Shown here one piece after another: positions 1 to 9,364 of a stretch of DNA of 64,000 nt; position 1 is the first letter of the stretch, and every line of letters starts with the position of its first letter. The stretch lies in contig NZ_AP021846.1 in NCBI RefSeq assembly GCF_009176705.1, positions 3,132,001 to 3,196,000 on the forward strand, written 5' to 3'. The notes beneath the pieces were generated by a model. It was not told the origin of the DNA and did not search any database. It saw nothing but the letters and a program-made list of their open reading frames with translations. The position numbers were made by a program, and so were the translations under genes. The stretch is from Pseudoalteromonas sp. A25. GTDB taxonomy: Bacteria > Pseudomonadota > Gammaproteobacteria > Enterobacterales > Alteromonadaceae.

Positions 1-54
1 TTGGAAGAAGTAACTAAAAAAACTCGCCTTTGCAGTAGCGACACTAGCAAGCAC

Positions 55-81
55 AAAAAACCCAGCTCGCGCTGGGTTTTT
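55..81 (-). terminator. Rho-independent terminator after lpd
   Basis: A 6-bp GC stem (CCCAGC/GCTGGG) with a four-base loop is flanked by A and T runs on both sides. On the minus strand it lies just after the lpd stop codon and ends in a T tract. It closes the pyruvate dehydrogenase operon. The symmetric A/T flanks mean it could also stop transcription coming from the left. Confidence 0.85.
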
Positions 82-105
82 GAGTATTAAATAACAGTAA
101 GCAAA

Positions 106-1530
106 TTACTTTTTCTTAACTGCTTTTTTGTTTGGTAAATCAGTGATTGAGCCTTCAAAGATTTCAGCCGCTAGACCAATTGACTCATTCAATGTTGGGT
201 GAGCGTGAATCGTCAACGCTAAGTCTTCACCATCAGCGCCCATTTCAACTGCAAGGCCGATTTCGCCCAGCATTTCGCCAGCGTTGATACCGACCATCGC
301 ACCACCAATTACACGGCCTGAATCTTTATCGAAGATAAGCTTAGTTGAACCTTCAGTGCGCGCTGAAGCGATTGCACGGCCAGATGCTGCCCACGGGAAT
401 ACCGCAGTTTCAATGCTAAGGCCTTGCTCTTTGGCTTCTTTCTCAGTTACACCAACCCATGCAATTTCTGGGTCTGTGTAAGCGATTGAAGGAATGCACT
501 TAGGATCGAAGTAATGCTTCTTACCAGAGATAACTTCAGCAGCAACGTGAGCTTCGTGAACGGCTTTGTGTGCAAGCATAGGTTGACCAACGATATCACC
601 AATTGCGAAGATGTGATCAACGTTTGTCTTCATTTGCTTGTCAGTATTGATAAAGCCACGCTCATCAACCGCTACGCCCGCTTTTTCAGCGTCAAGTAGT
701 TTACCGTTAGGAGTACGACCAACAGCAACAAGTACTTTATCGTAACGAACAGCTTCAGCTGGTGCATTTTTACCTTCGAATGAAACGTATAGACCGTCTT
801 CTTTCGCTTCAACTGCAACAACTTTAGTAGAAAGCATTACGTTAAACTTGTTCTTAACGTACTTCTGGTAAATCTTGATAACGTCTTTATCAGCCGCTGG
901 TACTAGTTGATCAGCAAACTCAACAACGTCGATTTGTGAACCTAGAGCACGGTACACAGTACCCATCTCAAGGCCGATAATACCACCACCTAATACAAGT
1001 AGTTTTTCTGGTACATCTTTAAGTTCAAGTGCACCGGTTGAGTCAATTACACGGTCATCTTCAGGGATGAAAGGTAAGTTAACTGGCTGAGAGCCCGCTG
1101 CAATAATAGCGTTATCAAAAGTAACTGTAGTCGTACCAGACTCACCTTCAACTGCAATGGTGTTAGCGCCTGTAAATTTACCGTAGCCGTTAACTACTTT
1201 TACTTTACGCATTTTAGCCATGCCGTCTAGGCCGCCAGTAAGTTGACCAATTACAGACTCTTTCCAAGAACGAATTTTGTCTAAGTCAATTTGTGGTGCG
1301 CCAAATGTTACACCGTGAGATGACATTTCAGCTGCATCATCAATTACTTTAGCAACGTGAAGAAGTGCTTTTGAAGGGATACAACCTACGTTCAAGCACA
1401 CACCACCTAGGGTATTGCGAGACTCGATAAGTGTAACTTCTAAACCTAAATCCGCAGCACGGAATGCTGCTGAGTAACCACCAGGACCACCGCCTAGTAC
1501 AACAACTTGAGTTTTGATTTCGTTGCTCAT
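106..1530 (-). CDS. lpdA: Dihydrolipoyl dehydrogenase (E3)
   Basis: This is the FAD- and NAD-dependent E3 subunit, which reoxidises dihydrolipoyl groups of the pyruvate dehydrogenase complex and usually also of 2-oxoglutarate dehydrogenase and the glycine cleavage system. At 474 aa it is full length. The N-terminus has the FAD Rossmann motif GGGPGG (about residues 13-18) and the redox disulfide motif GGVCLNVGC (Cys45 and Cys50). A second glycine-rich NAD-binding motif (GGGIIG) lies near residue 182, and the C-terminal active-site HxxxxE is seen in HAHPTLNES. It follows aceF on the same strand after 174 nt that contain a terminator-like hairpin, so it may be partly uncoupled from aceEF. Confidence 0.97.
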   Translation of the reverse strand: MSNEIKTQVVVLGGGPGGYSAAFRAADLGLEVTLIESRNTLGGVCLNVGCIPSKALLHVAKVIDDAAEMSSHGVTFGAPQIDLDKIRSWKESVIGQLTGGLDGMAKMRKVKVVNGYGKFTGANTIAVEGESGTTTVTFDNAIIAAGSQPVNLPFIPEDDRVIDSTGALELKDVPEKLLVLGGGIIGLEMGTVYRALGSQIDVVEFADQLVPAADKDVIKIYQKYVKNKFNVMLSTKVVAVEAKEDGLYVSFEGKNAPAEAVRYDKVLVAVGRTPNGKLLDAEKAGVAVDERGFINTDKQMKTNVDHIFAIGDIVGQPMLAHKAVHEAHVAAEVISGKKHYFDPKCIPSIAYTDPEIAWVGVTEKEAKEQGLSIETAVFPWAASGRAIASARTEGSTKLIFDKDSGRVIGGAMVGINAGEMLGEIGLAVEMGADGEDLALTIHAHPTLNESIGLAAEIFEGSITDLPNKKAVKKK

Positions 1531-1669
1531 GTTATTACCTTAACTATTATTCGAACGGGACTGTACTCTTTTGAGTATCCGCACCCAAAAATGCCTGCCG
1601 CATACAAAAACACCGGTACATGGCAGAGAGAGTTTTTTAAGTGTGCGAAAGTGTATCATCCGCACAAAA

Positions 1670-1699
1670 AGATGTCCCGCCTAAATAGTAGGCGGGACA
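1670..1699 (-). terminator. Terminator-like hairpin between aceF and lpd
   Basis: An 11-bp perfect stem (TGTCCCGCCTA paired with TAGGCGGGACA, 1673-1699) with a 5-nt loop starts six bases after the aceF stop. Read on the minus strand it is followed by TCTTTTTG. It looks like an intrinsic terminator or attenuator that would lower read-through from aceEF into lpd. Lpd is shared with other complexes, so separate control is plausible, but I saw no clear lpd promoter in the remaining about 140 nt. Confidence 0.75.
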
Positions 1700-1704
1700 A
1701 CAAA

Positions 1705-3612
1705 TTACATCACTAACTGACGGATATCGCTCAGGTAGCTTGCAAGCGTTACAGTAAACTTGGCTGCCAACGCACCATCGATCACTCTATGGTCGTAAGA
1801 GCAGCTTAGCGGCACCATTAAGCGCGGCTCAAACTCTTTACCGTTCCACTTTGGCTTCATCTCAGACTTAGACACCCCTAAGATTGCCACTTCTGGCGCA
1901 TTCACGATAGGCGTAAATGCGGTGCCACCAATGCCACCTAAGCTTGAGATAGTAAAGCAACCGCCTTGCATATCTGAAGAAGTCAGCTTGCCTTCACGTG
2001 CTTTAGCTGAAATTTCCATTAACTCACGAGACAGTTCAATAATGCCTTTCTTGTTCACGTCACGCACTACTGGTACCACTAAGCCATTTGGCGTGTCTAC
2101 CGCAATACCAATGTGTACATACTTCTTCAAAATCAAGCTCTCACCGTCTTCTGACAATGAAGAGTTAAACGTTGGGAAGTCTTCAAGTGCTTTTGCAGCC
2201 GCCTTCATCACAAATACTAATGGTGTGATCTTCACGCCCATTTTCTTCTTCTCAGCCAGCACATTCTGCTCTTTACGGAATGCTTCAAGGCCCGTGATAT
2301 CTGCTTCGTCAAACTGGGTAACATGGGGGATCTGAACCCAGTTACGGTGTAAGTTAGCACCAGAAAGCTTCTGGATACGAGACAGCTTCTTCTCTTCGAT
2401 TTCACCAAACTTACTAAAATCAACTTTTGGCCAAGGGATCAAACCTAACTCACCGCCGCCTGCGCTAGCGCCTGACGCTTTGCCAGACTCAACTTGTTTG
2501 ACCAGCTCTTTAACGTAATTTTGTACGTCTTCTTTGATCACTCGACCTTTACGACCCGTGCCTTTAACTCGAGCAAGATTTACACCAAACTCGCGAGCTA
2601 AGCGACGAACCACAGGGGAAGCATGCGCATAAGATGAGTTTGCTTCAAAGTCTTCTTTCACACTCGATGCAGCTGGCGTTGAAGATTTAGGTGCTGCACT
2701 TGGCGCAGCTGCAGGTTTTGATTCTGCAGGCTTGTCTGCTGACTTTTTCGGCGCACTGCCCGTCACTTCAAATACAAATACCAACGAGCCAGTAGATACT
2801 TTAGCGCCAACTTCAACCTTAACTTCTTTAACGGTACCGGCAAATGGCGCAGGTACTTCCATTGCAGCCTTGTCGCCTTCAACGTTTAAGATTGATTGAT
2901 CAGCTGCAACGCTATCACCTACTGATACCATCACTTCAGTCACTTCAACTTCGTCACCACCGATATCTGGCACATGCACTTCTTTTAGTTCAGTCGATGC
3001 TTCTGCATTAGCAGAGTCAGACTGAGAAGCTGATTGTGGCGCTGAGTTACCTGAAGCATCTGCTGGTGCACCTGCTTCAAAGACAAACACCAAAGAGCCC
3101 GTTGATACGTTATCACCAACTGCCACTTTGATTTCTTTGACGGTACCGGCAAACGGTGCTGGTACTTCCATTGCCGCCTTATCACCTTCAACGTTTAAAA
3201 TTGATTGGTCAGCTTCAACGCTGTCGCCAACTGCAACCATGATCTCGGTCACTTCAACTTCATCGCCGCCAATATCAGGTACATGTACTTCTTTAAGTTC
3301 AGTCGCACCAGAGTCAGCAACAGCTGATCCGCTGTTGTCTTCTTTTGGCTCTTCTGATGCTGGTTCATCGCTTTCGCCAGCACTTGCTTCAAAAATCATG
3401 ATAAGTGACCCAGTTGATACGGTGTCACCTTCACTAATTTTAATTTCTTTAACAGTACCTGCTTGTGCAGCAGGTACTTCCATTGATGCTTTGTCGCCTT
3501 CAACGGTGATAAGCGATTGCTCTTCACTCACTGAGTCGCCTACTTGTACGAGGATCTCAGTTACTTCAACCTCATCAGCACCAATATCTGGAACGTGAAT
3601 TTCGATAGTCAT
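1705..3612 (-). CDS. aceF: Pyruvate dehydrogenase E2, dihydrolipoamide acetyltransferase
   Basis: This is the E2 core of the pyruvate dehydrogenase complex, which transfers acetyl groups from lipoyl-lysine to CoA. The 635 aa hold three lipoyl domains, with lipoylation lysines in EGDKASME or EGDKAAME at residues 41, 145 and 248. They are joined by Ala/Ser/Pro/Glu-rich linkers. A peripheral subunit-binding domain follows ([20 protein letters not shown], about 330-370), then the catalytic domain ending in the motif DHRVIDGA. Domains 2 and 3 are nearly identical in sequence while domain 1 differs. The three-lipoyl layout is that of the E. coli enzyme. It starts 12 nt after the aceE stop codon, so the two are co-transcribed. 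Confidence 0.97.
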   Translation of the reverse strand: MTIEIHVPDIGADEVEVTEILVQVGDSVSEEQSLITVEGDKASMEVPAAQAGTVKEIKISEGDTVSTGSLIMIFEASAGESDEPASEEPKEDNSGSAVADSGATELKEVHVPDIGGDEVEVTEIMVAVGDSVEADQSILNVEGDKAAMEVPAPFAGTVKEIKVAVGDNVSTGSLVFVFEAGAPADASGNSAPQSASQSDSANAEASTELKEVHVPDIGGDEVEVTEVMVSVGDSVAADQSILNVEGDKAAMEVPAPFAGTVKEVKVEVGAKVSTGSLVFVFEVTGSAPKKSADKPAESKPAAAPSAAPKSSTPAASSVKEDFEANSSYAHASPVVRRLAREFGVNLARVKGTGRKGRVIKEDVQNYVKELVKQVESGKASGASAGGGELGLIPWPKVDFSKFGEIEEKKLSRIQKLSGANLHRNWVQIPHVTQFDEADITGLEAFRKEQNVLAEKKKMGVKITPLVFVMKAAAKALEDFPTFNSSLSEDGESLILKKYVHIGIAVDTPNGLVVPVVRDVNKKGIIELSRELMEISAKAREGKLTSSDMQGGCFTISSLGGIGGTAFTPIVNAPEVAILGVSKSEMKPKWNGKEFEPRLMVPLSCSYDHRVIDGALAAKFTVTLASYLSDIRQLVM

Positions 3613-3624
3613 TCGTTCGGCCCT

Positions 3625-6291
3625 TTATGCGTAAAGTGGGTTAGTTTTTGTAGTATCAATATCAAACTTCTTGATGGCTTCAACTACCACTGACTTGTCT
3701 ACTTTGCCTTGCTTAACTAGTTCAGTTAACGCTGCTACAACAACATAGCCTGCGTTTACCTCAAAGTGACGACGCAGATTTTCACGACTGTCTGAACGGC
3801 CGTAACCGTCAGTACCAAGCACTTTGTACGATGCACTTGGCATAAACGCACGTACTTGCTCAGCGTAGTTTTTCATATAATCTGTTGCGGCAATCGCAGG
3901 TGTCTCACCAAGTACAGATGTGATATATGGCACTTGTGCTTCACTTTCAGGGTTAAGCATGTTGAAACGCTCTGCGTCTTGACCATCTCTTGTTAATTCG
4001 TTGAATGAAGTCACAGAGAATACATCAGAGCCAATACCATACTCTTCGCTTAGGATTACACCCGCTTTGCGTACTTCATTTAAGATAGTACCTGAGCCCA
4101 ATAGCTGAACATGTGCTTTGTCGCCTGCATTACTTTCAAGCTTGTAGATACCCTTACGAATACCTTCTTCAGCACCCTCAGGCATCGCTGGTTGATGATA
4201 GTTTTCGTTCATCAGAGTTAGGTAGTAGAACACGTTCTCTTGCTCAGGACCGTACATACGACGGATACCGTCTTGCATGATAACCGCAACTTCATAACCG
4301 AATGTTGGGTCGTAAGAAATACAGTTTGGAACCGTGCCAGCCTGAATATGTGAATGACCATCTTCGTGCTGAAGACCTTCACCATTTAGCGTTGTACGAC
4401 CCGCCGTAGCACCTAATAAGAAACCACGCGCTTGTTGGTCACCTGCCATCCATGCCATGTCGCCAACACGTTGGAAACCAAACATAGAGTAGTAAATGTA
4501 GAATGGGATCATCGGTAAGTCATTGGTGCTGTATGACGTTGCCGCAGCAACCCATGACGACATTGCACCTAGCTCGTTGATACCTTCTTGCAATACCTGA
4601 CCTGAAGTCGCTTCTTTGTAGTAAGAAACAATGTCACGGTCTTGTGGTGTGTAGTTTTGGCCGTGCGGATTGTAAATACCGATTTGACGGAATAAACCTT
4701 CCATACCAAAAGTACGTGCTTCGTCAGCGATGATTGGCACAATATTTTGACCAATGTTCTTGTCTTTTAGTAATACGTTTAGTGCACGTACAAACGCCAT
4801 TGTGGTTGAAATATCACGCTTTTGCTCTTGAAGCAATGGTGCAAATGCATCCACTTCTGGCAACGTCAGCTCTTTGGTGAAATTAGGTAAACGCTGTGGC
4901 GTGTAACCATGAAGCGCTTTACGACGAGCATGTAAGTATTCGTACTCTTTTGAACCTTCTTCAAGCGTCAAGTACGGAAGATTCACTAACTCGTCGTCAG
5001 CAACCAAGTCTTGAAGACCAAGACGCGAACGTAGCTGCTCTACGTGTGTCATGTCCATTTTCTTAACTTGGTGCGCTATGTTCTTACCTTCAGCGGCTTC
5101 GCCCATGCCGTAACCTTTTACGGTTTTAGCTAGGATCACAGTAGGACGGTCTTTAGTCTCTTGCGCTGCTTTAAATGCTGCAAACAGCTTAGAAGGCTCA
5201 TGACCACCGCGCTTAAGTGCGAAGATCTCTTCATCTGTCATATCAGCAACCAGTGCTGCAGTTTCAGGGTAGCGACCGAAGAAGTGCTCGCGCACGTATG
5301 CACCATCTTTTGCTTTATATGTCTGGTAGTCACCGTCGATGGTTTCGTTCATCAACTCTAGTAACTTACCCGTTGTGTCTTTAGCTAATAGCTTGTCCCA
5401 ACCAGAACCCCAAACAACCTTAATAACGTTCCAACCTGCGCCTCTAAATAGGCCTTCAAGCTCTTGAATGATCTTACCGTTACCCATTACTGGGCCATCC
5501 AAGCGCTGTAAGTTACAGTTGATCAAGTAGCATAAGTTGTCTAGCTTCTCACGTGCAGCAAATGAAATTGCGCCGCGTGATTCTGGCTCATCCATTTCAC
5601 CGTCACCTAAGAACGCGTATACGCGCTGGTTCTTAGTGTCTTTTAAGCCACGTCCGTCTAAATACTTTAAGAAACGCGCTTGGTAAATAGAGGCGATTGG
5701 ACCTAAGCCCATCGATACAGTCGGGAACTGCCAGAACTCAGGCATTAATTTAGGGTGTGGGTATGAAGAAATACCCTTGCCGTCTACTTCTTGACGGAAG
5801 TTGTCTAGCTGCTCTTCAGTTAAACGACCTTCTAAAAATGCACGTGCATAAATGCCCGGAGAAATGTGACCTTGGTAATAAACCAAATCACCGCCATCAA
5901 CCTCATTTGGCGCGCGGAAAAAGTGATTAAAACACATTTCATAGAACGCTGCTGACGATTGATAGGACGCCATATGTCCGCCAAGTTCTAAATCTTTCTT
6001 TGACGCACGTAATACGATCATGATGGCATTCCAACGGATAATTGAACGAATACGACGTTCAATGTTTACATCACCAGGATAAGCTGGCTCTTGATCCGCT
6101 GGAATAGTATTCACATAGTTGGTAGTCGTGCCCGTTGGCATATCAACGCCGTCTAAACGTGCTTGCTCAAGCACTTGCTCTAGCAAGAACTGCGCGCGCT
6201 CAACACCTTCTTCTCTTACTACCGACTCAAGCGCTTGTAACCACTCTTGGGTTTCTAACGCGTCTACGTCAAATTTATTGACTTCAGACAT
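3625..6291 (-). CDS. aceE: Pyruvate dehydrogenase E1 component (homodimeric type)
   Basis: This is the thiamine-diphosphate-dependent decarboxylase that converts pyruvate to CO2 and acetyl-lipoyl-E2. At 888 aa it matches the homodimeric gammaproteobacterial E1. The ThDP/Mg motif is visible as GDGEMDEPESRG (about residue 230) followed by INCNLQRLDGPV. The C-terminal transketolase-like domain has the expected VLGTDGYGRSD. It lies directly downstream of pdhR (62 nt gap) and immediately upstream of aceF, so the three probably form one transcript from the pdhR promoter under PdhR repression. Confidence 0.98.
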   Translation of the reverse strand: MSEVNKFDVDALETQEWLQALESVVREEGVERAQFLLEQVLEQARLDGVDMPTGTTTNYVNTIPADQEPAYPGDVNIERRIRSIIRWNAIMIVLRASKKDLELGGHMASYQSSAAFYEMCFNHFFRAPNEVDGGDLVYYQGHISPGIYARAFLEGRLTEEQLDNFRQEVDGKGISSYPHPKLMPEFWQFPTVSMGLGPIASIYQARFLKYLDGRGLKDTKNQRVYAFLGDGEMDEPESRGAISFAAREKLDNLCYLINCNLQRLDGPVMGNGKIIQELEGLFRGAGWNVIKVVWGSGWDKLLAKDTTGKLLELMNETIDGDYQTYKAKDGAYVREHFFGRYPETAALVADMTDEEIFALKRGGHEPSKLFAAFKAAQETKDRPTVILAKTVKGYGMGEAAEGKNIAHQVKKMDMTHVEQLRSRLGLQDLVADDELVNLPYLTLEEGSKEYEYLHARRKALHGYTPQRLPNFTKELTLPEVDAFAPLLQEQKRDISTTMAFVRALNVLLKDKNIGQNIVPIIADEARTFGMEGLFRQIGIYNPHGQNYTPQDRDIVSYYKEATSGQVLQEGINELGAMSSWVAAATSYSTNDLPMIPFYIYYSMFGFQRVGDMAWMAGDQQARGFLLGATAGRTTLNGEGLQHEDGHSHIQAGTVPNCISYDPTFGYEVAVIMQDGIRRMYGPEQENVFYYLTLMNENYHQPAMPEGAEEGIRKGIYKLESNAGDKAHVQLLGSGTILNEVRKAGVILSEEYGIGSDVFSVTSFNELTRDGQDAERFNMLNPESEAQVPYITSVLGETPAIAATDYMKNYAEQVRAFMPSASYKVLGTDGYGRSDSRENLRRHFEVNAGYVVVAALTELVKQGKVDKSVVVEAIKKFDIDTTKTNPLYA

Positions 6292-6353
6292 ATGGAATTT
6301 TCCTTATGTTTAAAATACGAATTTATTATTCAGTTTTAATGTAACCAGCAGGG

Positions 6354-7103
6354 TTACTGCTGCTTTGTTCGTCGTAAGCTACGCTCTATTCGCGAACGCT
6401 CTTTACCCGCTTCAAGCAACGCTTCTTCGATAAATGCTAAGTGCGCGTTACTTGCCAACCGAGCTTGCTCTGGATTGCCATTAATGACTGCTTCCAAAAG
6501 CACCTTACGGTGTTGAGCTAACTGCTCACTCACCTCTGATTTTTGTACCAAAACCGTTAAGTTTTGTAATACGTTTTGCTCCAGTAATGACTGCATACCT
6601 TTAACCAAATGCAGCAGCACCACATTATGCGACGCCTCTGCCACTGCAAAGTGGAAGGCATTGATTGCTGCTGCAATTTGAGCCAAATCATCCTGTACTT
6701 GAGCTATTTTATTAAAGCTATCTTGTACCTTTTCAAAATCAGTATCAGTACCACGCAAAGCAGCATAGTATGCAGCGATCCCCTCAAGTGCATGACGAAA
6801 CTCAAGTAAATCAAATTGTGATTCAGGGTGCTTACTGATCAAATCAAATAATGGATCAGTGAGTCCTTCTTCCAACTGATTTTTTACATAAGTTCCACCA
6901 CCTTGACGACGCGTTACCAACCCTTTCGCTTCAAGCTTTTGTATCGCTTCACGCAATGAAGGCCTTGAGACTTCAAATTGTTTTGCAAGCTCTCGTTCTG
7001 GAGGTAACTTTTCACCCGGCATTAAAGACCCCTCGAGGATCATATTCTCGAGCTGTTCTAAAATCACATCGGATAACTTCGCTGCTTTTATCTTTAAAGA
7101 CAT
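6354..7103 (-). CDS. pdhR: Pyruvate-responsive GntR-family repressor
   Basis: This is a FadR-subfamily GntR regulator of 249 aa. The N-terminal winged helix-turn-helix shows the signature [24 protein letters not shown] (residues about 34-60, quoted in two parts: [15 protein letters not shown] and SLREAIQKL). The C-terminal part is an all-helical FCD-type effector domain. In E. coli, PdhR senses pyruvate and represses its own operon. Its position at the head of aceEF-lpd, plus an ATTGGT-N3-ACCAAA site about 80 nt upstream of its start, strongly supports the same role here. Confidence 0.95.
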   Translation of the reverse strand: MSLKIKAAKLSDVILEQLENMILEGSLMPGEKLPPERELAKQFEVSRPSLREAIQKLEAKGLVTRRQGGGTYVKNQLEEGLTDPLFDLISKHPESQFDLLEFRHALEGIAAYYAALRGTDTDFEKVQDSFNKIAQVQDDLAQIAAAINAFHFAVAEASHNVVLLHLVKGMQSLLEQNVLQNLTVLVQKSEVSEQLAQHRKVLLEAVINGNPEQARLASNAHLAFIEEALLEAGKERSRIERSLRRTKQQ

Positions 7104-7180
7104 TGATCTAACGCCGAATTTCAGTACATCACTGATCGCTACATATGGCGATTAATGATGTCATTAAAACCAAAGGGTAA

Positions 7181-7195
7181 ATTGGTCATACCAAA
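7181..7195. promoter_or_regulatory. PdhR operator
   Basis: ATTGGTCATACCAAA is a near-perfect match to the known E. coli PdhR site ATTGGT-N3-ACCAAT. It lies 77 nt upstream of the pdhR start, just downstream of the predicted -10. Binding here would block clearance from the operon promoter, as in the E. coli arrangement. Confidence 0.85.
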
Positions 7196-7205
7196 TTTTG
7201 GCAAT

Positions 7206-7234
7206 ACGTTATCAAAATCAATGAAGGCTGTCAA
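7206..7234 (-). promoter_or_regulatory. Predicted sigma70 promoter of pdhR-aceEF
   Basis: On the minus strand there is a consensus -35 TTGACA (7229-7234), a 17-nt spacer and a weak -10 TAACGT (7206-7211). Transcription would start near 7199, so the PdhR operator begins at about +4. Confidence 0.55.
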
Positions 7235-7467
7235 AAATCTGCGTATAAATACAGTTCAAAGTGAAAGCTTAAAGACTAAACTTTATACAAAAAACTCGAA
7301 TTGCAAAGGGATATAAAAAAGGTCTGACCAGTTGGTAGGAAAAATTCAGACAACAGAGTACTGAAAGACTTCCAAGAAGCTAACACAAATAGAGTTAACA
7401 GAAGCAATCATGCAGTAGCGTAAGCTGTGTTATCGCGTGCAACCATTATCCAGGATAAACCACGTAG

Positions 7468-7518
7468 ATAAAAAAGCTGATGAACATCGCCTTGTTGGGA
7501 TAGCAAATATTCATCAGC
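7468..7518 (-). terminator. Candidate serB terminator
   Basis: On the minus strand GCTGATGAA (7510-7518) pairs with TTCATCAGC (7476-7484) around a 25-nt loop and is followed by TTTTTT. It lies 122 nt after the serB stop and before the pdhR promoter. The long loop makes it less certain than the other terminators here. Confidence 0.45.
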
Positions 7519-7639
7519 ATGTTCAGCTCGACTTTAGTGCATTGGCAGGCGCTCTTTAAAGCCACCATATGCAACCTCAATTACATTTTACGATAGCTTT
7601 CAAAAGATGCCGCAAGCTAAGCAACAGTTAAATTGCTAG

Positions 7640-8671
7640 TTATTTTTTACCACATGGAATGCCAAGTAAATACAACACTTGCAATAAAGAGCCTTCACAA
7701 ATGGCCGCATCTGCCTGCTCAACAACCTTAGGTTTACCGTGCACAGCGATACCCAGCCCAGCTTGCGCCATCATAATGAGATCATTCGCTCCGTCACCCA
7801 TGGCAACGGTCTGTTGTTTGTCTAGTTCTAGCTCTTCAGTGAGTGTTGCCACAATCTGCGCTTTTTTTTGGGCATCCACCACTTCACCCAACACTTTACC
7901 GGTTAAGCGCTCATCGGCAATTTCCAACTCATTTGCGTAGTAGCCATCAAGTTGCAAAGGTTCTAGTAATGATTCAGCAAACCAAGTAAACCCTCCCGAG
8001 GCTATCGCTAAATGCCAATTGTGCTGCTTAAGATGGGCACACAGCGTTTGCACACCCTCCATTAACGGTAGGTTTTCTTTGAGCTGTTGGATCAAACTCA
8101 GCTCTACCCCCTCTAGCTTACTGACGCGTTGATATAAGCTTTCACTAAAAGCAAGCTGACCCGCCATGGCTTGCGCCGTGACTTGTGCCACTTCATCATA
8201 CACATTGGCAAGGCGTGCAATTTCATCAATGCATTCAATCTTTATTGCAGTTGAGTCCATATCCATCACAAGTAAGCCTGGTTTTGCAGTTGTAGGTGGA
8301 TCAACTAAGATTGCCGCTTGTAGATGCAGCGAATGAGCCGCTTCTCGTAGCTCTTTTTTCAGCTGTTCAGTAACGGTTGGTATATATTGATTATTCACAT
8401 ACACCACTATCGCTTCTGGTAAAGCTGGATGCGGATGATACTGGCATATTGCACTAACCAAAAACTCTGAATCATGTAAAAAAGCCAAAAAGTTCTGCAA
8501 CTTAGCCGTTGTTAATTGCTCACCAAATAAAGTAATAAATACACCATTTTGGGGATCTGGTGCACATTCACTTAGCTGATATTGTCCATTTTCAATTTGG
8601 TACCATTTTGCTAAAGTGAAGATATGAGACAAATCATGATCAGGTAATTGCACAAGGCTAGAGGTTGGCAT
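7640..8671 (-). CDS. serB: Phosphoserine phosphatase
   Basis: This HAD-family enzyme catalyses the last step of serine synthesis, phosphoserine to serine. The catalytic motif DMDSTAIKIECIDEIA carries the DxDxT nucleophile region. Motif II and III residues follow, ending in GDGANDLIMM. The N-terminal half (about 130 residues) is an ACT-like extension as in longer SerB proteins. An in-frame start 13 codons upstream (8710) exists, but the start at 8671 has AGGAG seven bases ahead, giving 343 aa. It is divergent from the membrane protein at 8747, the same arrangement as serB and smp/ytjB in E. coli. Confidence 0.95.
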   Translation of the reverse strand: MPTSSLVQLPDHDLSHIFTLAKWYQIENGQYQLSECAPDPQNGVFITLFGEQLTTAKLQNFLAFLHDSEFLVSAICQYHPHPALPEAIVVYVNNQYIPTVTEQLKKELREAAHSLHLQAAILVDPPTTAKPGLLVMDMDSTAIKIECIDEIARLANVYDEVAQVTAQAMAGQLAFSESLYQRVSKLEGVELSLIQQLKENLPLMEGVQTLCAHLKQHNWHLAIASGGFTWFAESLLEPLQLDGYYANELEIADERLTGKVLGEVVDAQKKAQIVATLTEELELDKQQTVAMGDGANDLIMMAQAGLGIAVHGKPKVVEQADAAICEGSLLQVLYLLGIPCGKK

Positions 8672-8746
8672 ACATATACTCCTAAGTGACAGACTCGTCC
8701 TTTTTAACATCTATCATGGATACTGTCAGCATCCAACGCAGGTAAT

Positions 8747-9364
8747 ATGAAAAATACACATGCTATTGATTTACTAAAATCTTCTCGAGGACGTCGCTTA
8801 GTTCGGCTGTTAGTTGCTGCGGCATGCTTTATCGTGCTTGCTTGGCTGGGCGTCAACACCAGCTTTGAGTCTCACCAACTGCTGCATAAGCAAGCGGATT
8901 TAAATGCTAGAAGCTTAATAAAACAATTTACGTTGAATGCGGCCAAACCAATGGCAGAGGATGATTTGACTCAGTTGGAGACACTACGTGAACACTTAGA
9001 GCTTGATGATAACGTGCTTAGCATCACCATATATGATCAGCACGGTACATTGGTTCTGCAAGGGCGTAACGTTGTAGATAGCGATAATATCCATGGCTTA
9101 CCAACCGATGTGGCGGGGATCAGCAAACTTAAAACCCCCATCGTTGAACCCATCATCTTTGAAGGGCAACCACTTGGTTTTGCCAGTATGATTTATTTAA
9201 CTAAGTCTGCCATGAGTCAAAGTCATTATCATTTTCATGAGTTAGGGCGAATGGTCTTGGTCATGTTACTCATAACCTGTGTTTTTACTTGGCAAATTGG
9301 CCGTGCGCTAAAAGGCTGGGAAGTAAAACGTCAGATACGAAAAAGCGTACAAGAGGACGAATAA
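8747..9364 (+). CDS. Smp/AhpA (YtjB)-type membrane protein
   Basis: This 205-aa protein has two predicted membrane segments, about residues 20-42 and 167-185, which bracket a periplasmic domain of about 120 residues resembling a small sensor-like fold. Length, topology and divergent placement next to serB match the Smp (YtjB/AhpA) family. The family's molecular function is poorly defined, so no activity is assigned. Its last 34 nt overlap the end of tatD on the opposite strand. Confidence 0.75.
   Translation: MKNTHAIDLLKSSRGRRLVRLLVAAACFIVLAWLGVNTSFESHQLLHKQADLNARSLIKQFTLNAAKPMAEDDLTQLETLREHLELDDNVLSITIYDQHGTLVLQGRNVVDSDNIHGLPTDVAGISKLKTPIVEPIIFEGQPLGFASMIYLTKSAMSQSHYHFHELGRMVLVMLLITCVFTWQIGRALKGWEVKRQIRKSVQEDE

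Larger units (their letters stand above)
7104..7639. other. Intergenic region between serB and pdhR (536 nt)
   Basis: This gap carries the pdhR promoter and operator (7181-7234), a weaker second PdhR-like core GGTCTGACC at 7321-7329, and a serB terminator candidate at 7468-7518. No convincing coding sequence or RNA gene was seen in the rest. Confidence 0.6.

Noticed and set aside
3128..3598. A 156-aa repeat-rich open frame antisense to aceF
   Set aside because: It mirrors the lipoyl-domain repeats on the other strand and has Ser/Thr-rich low-complexity sequence.
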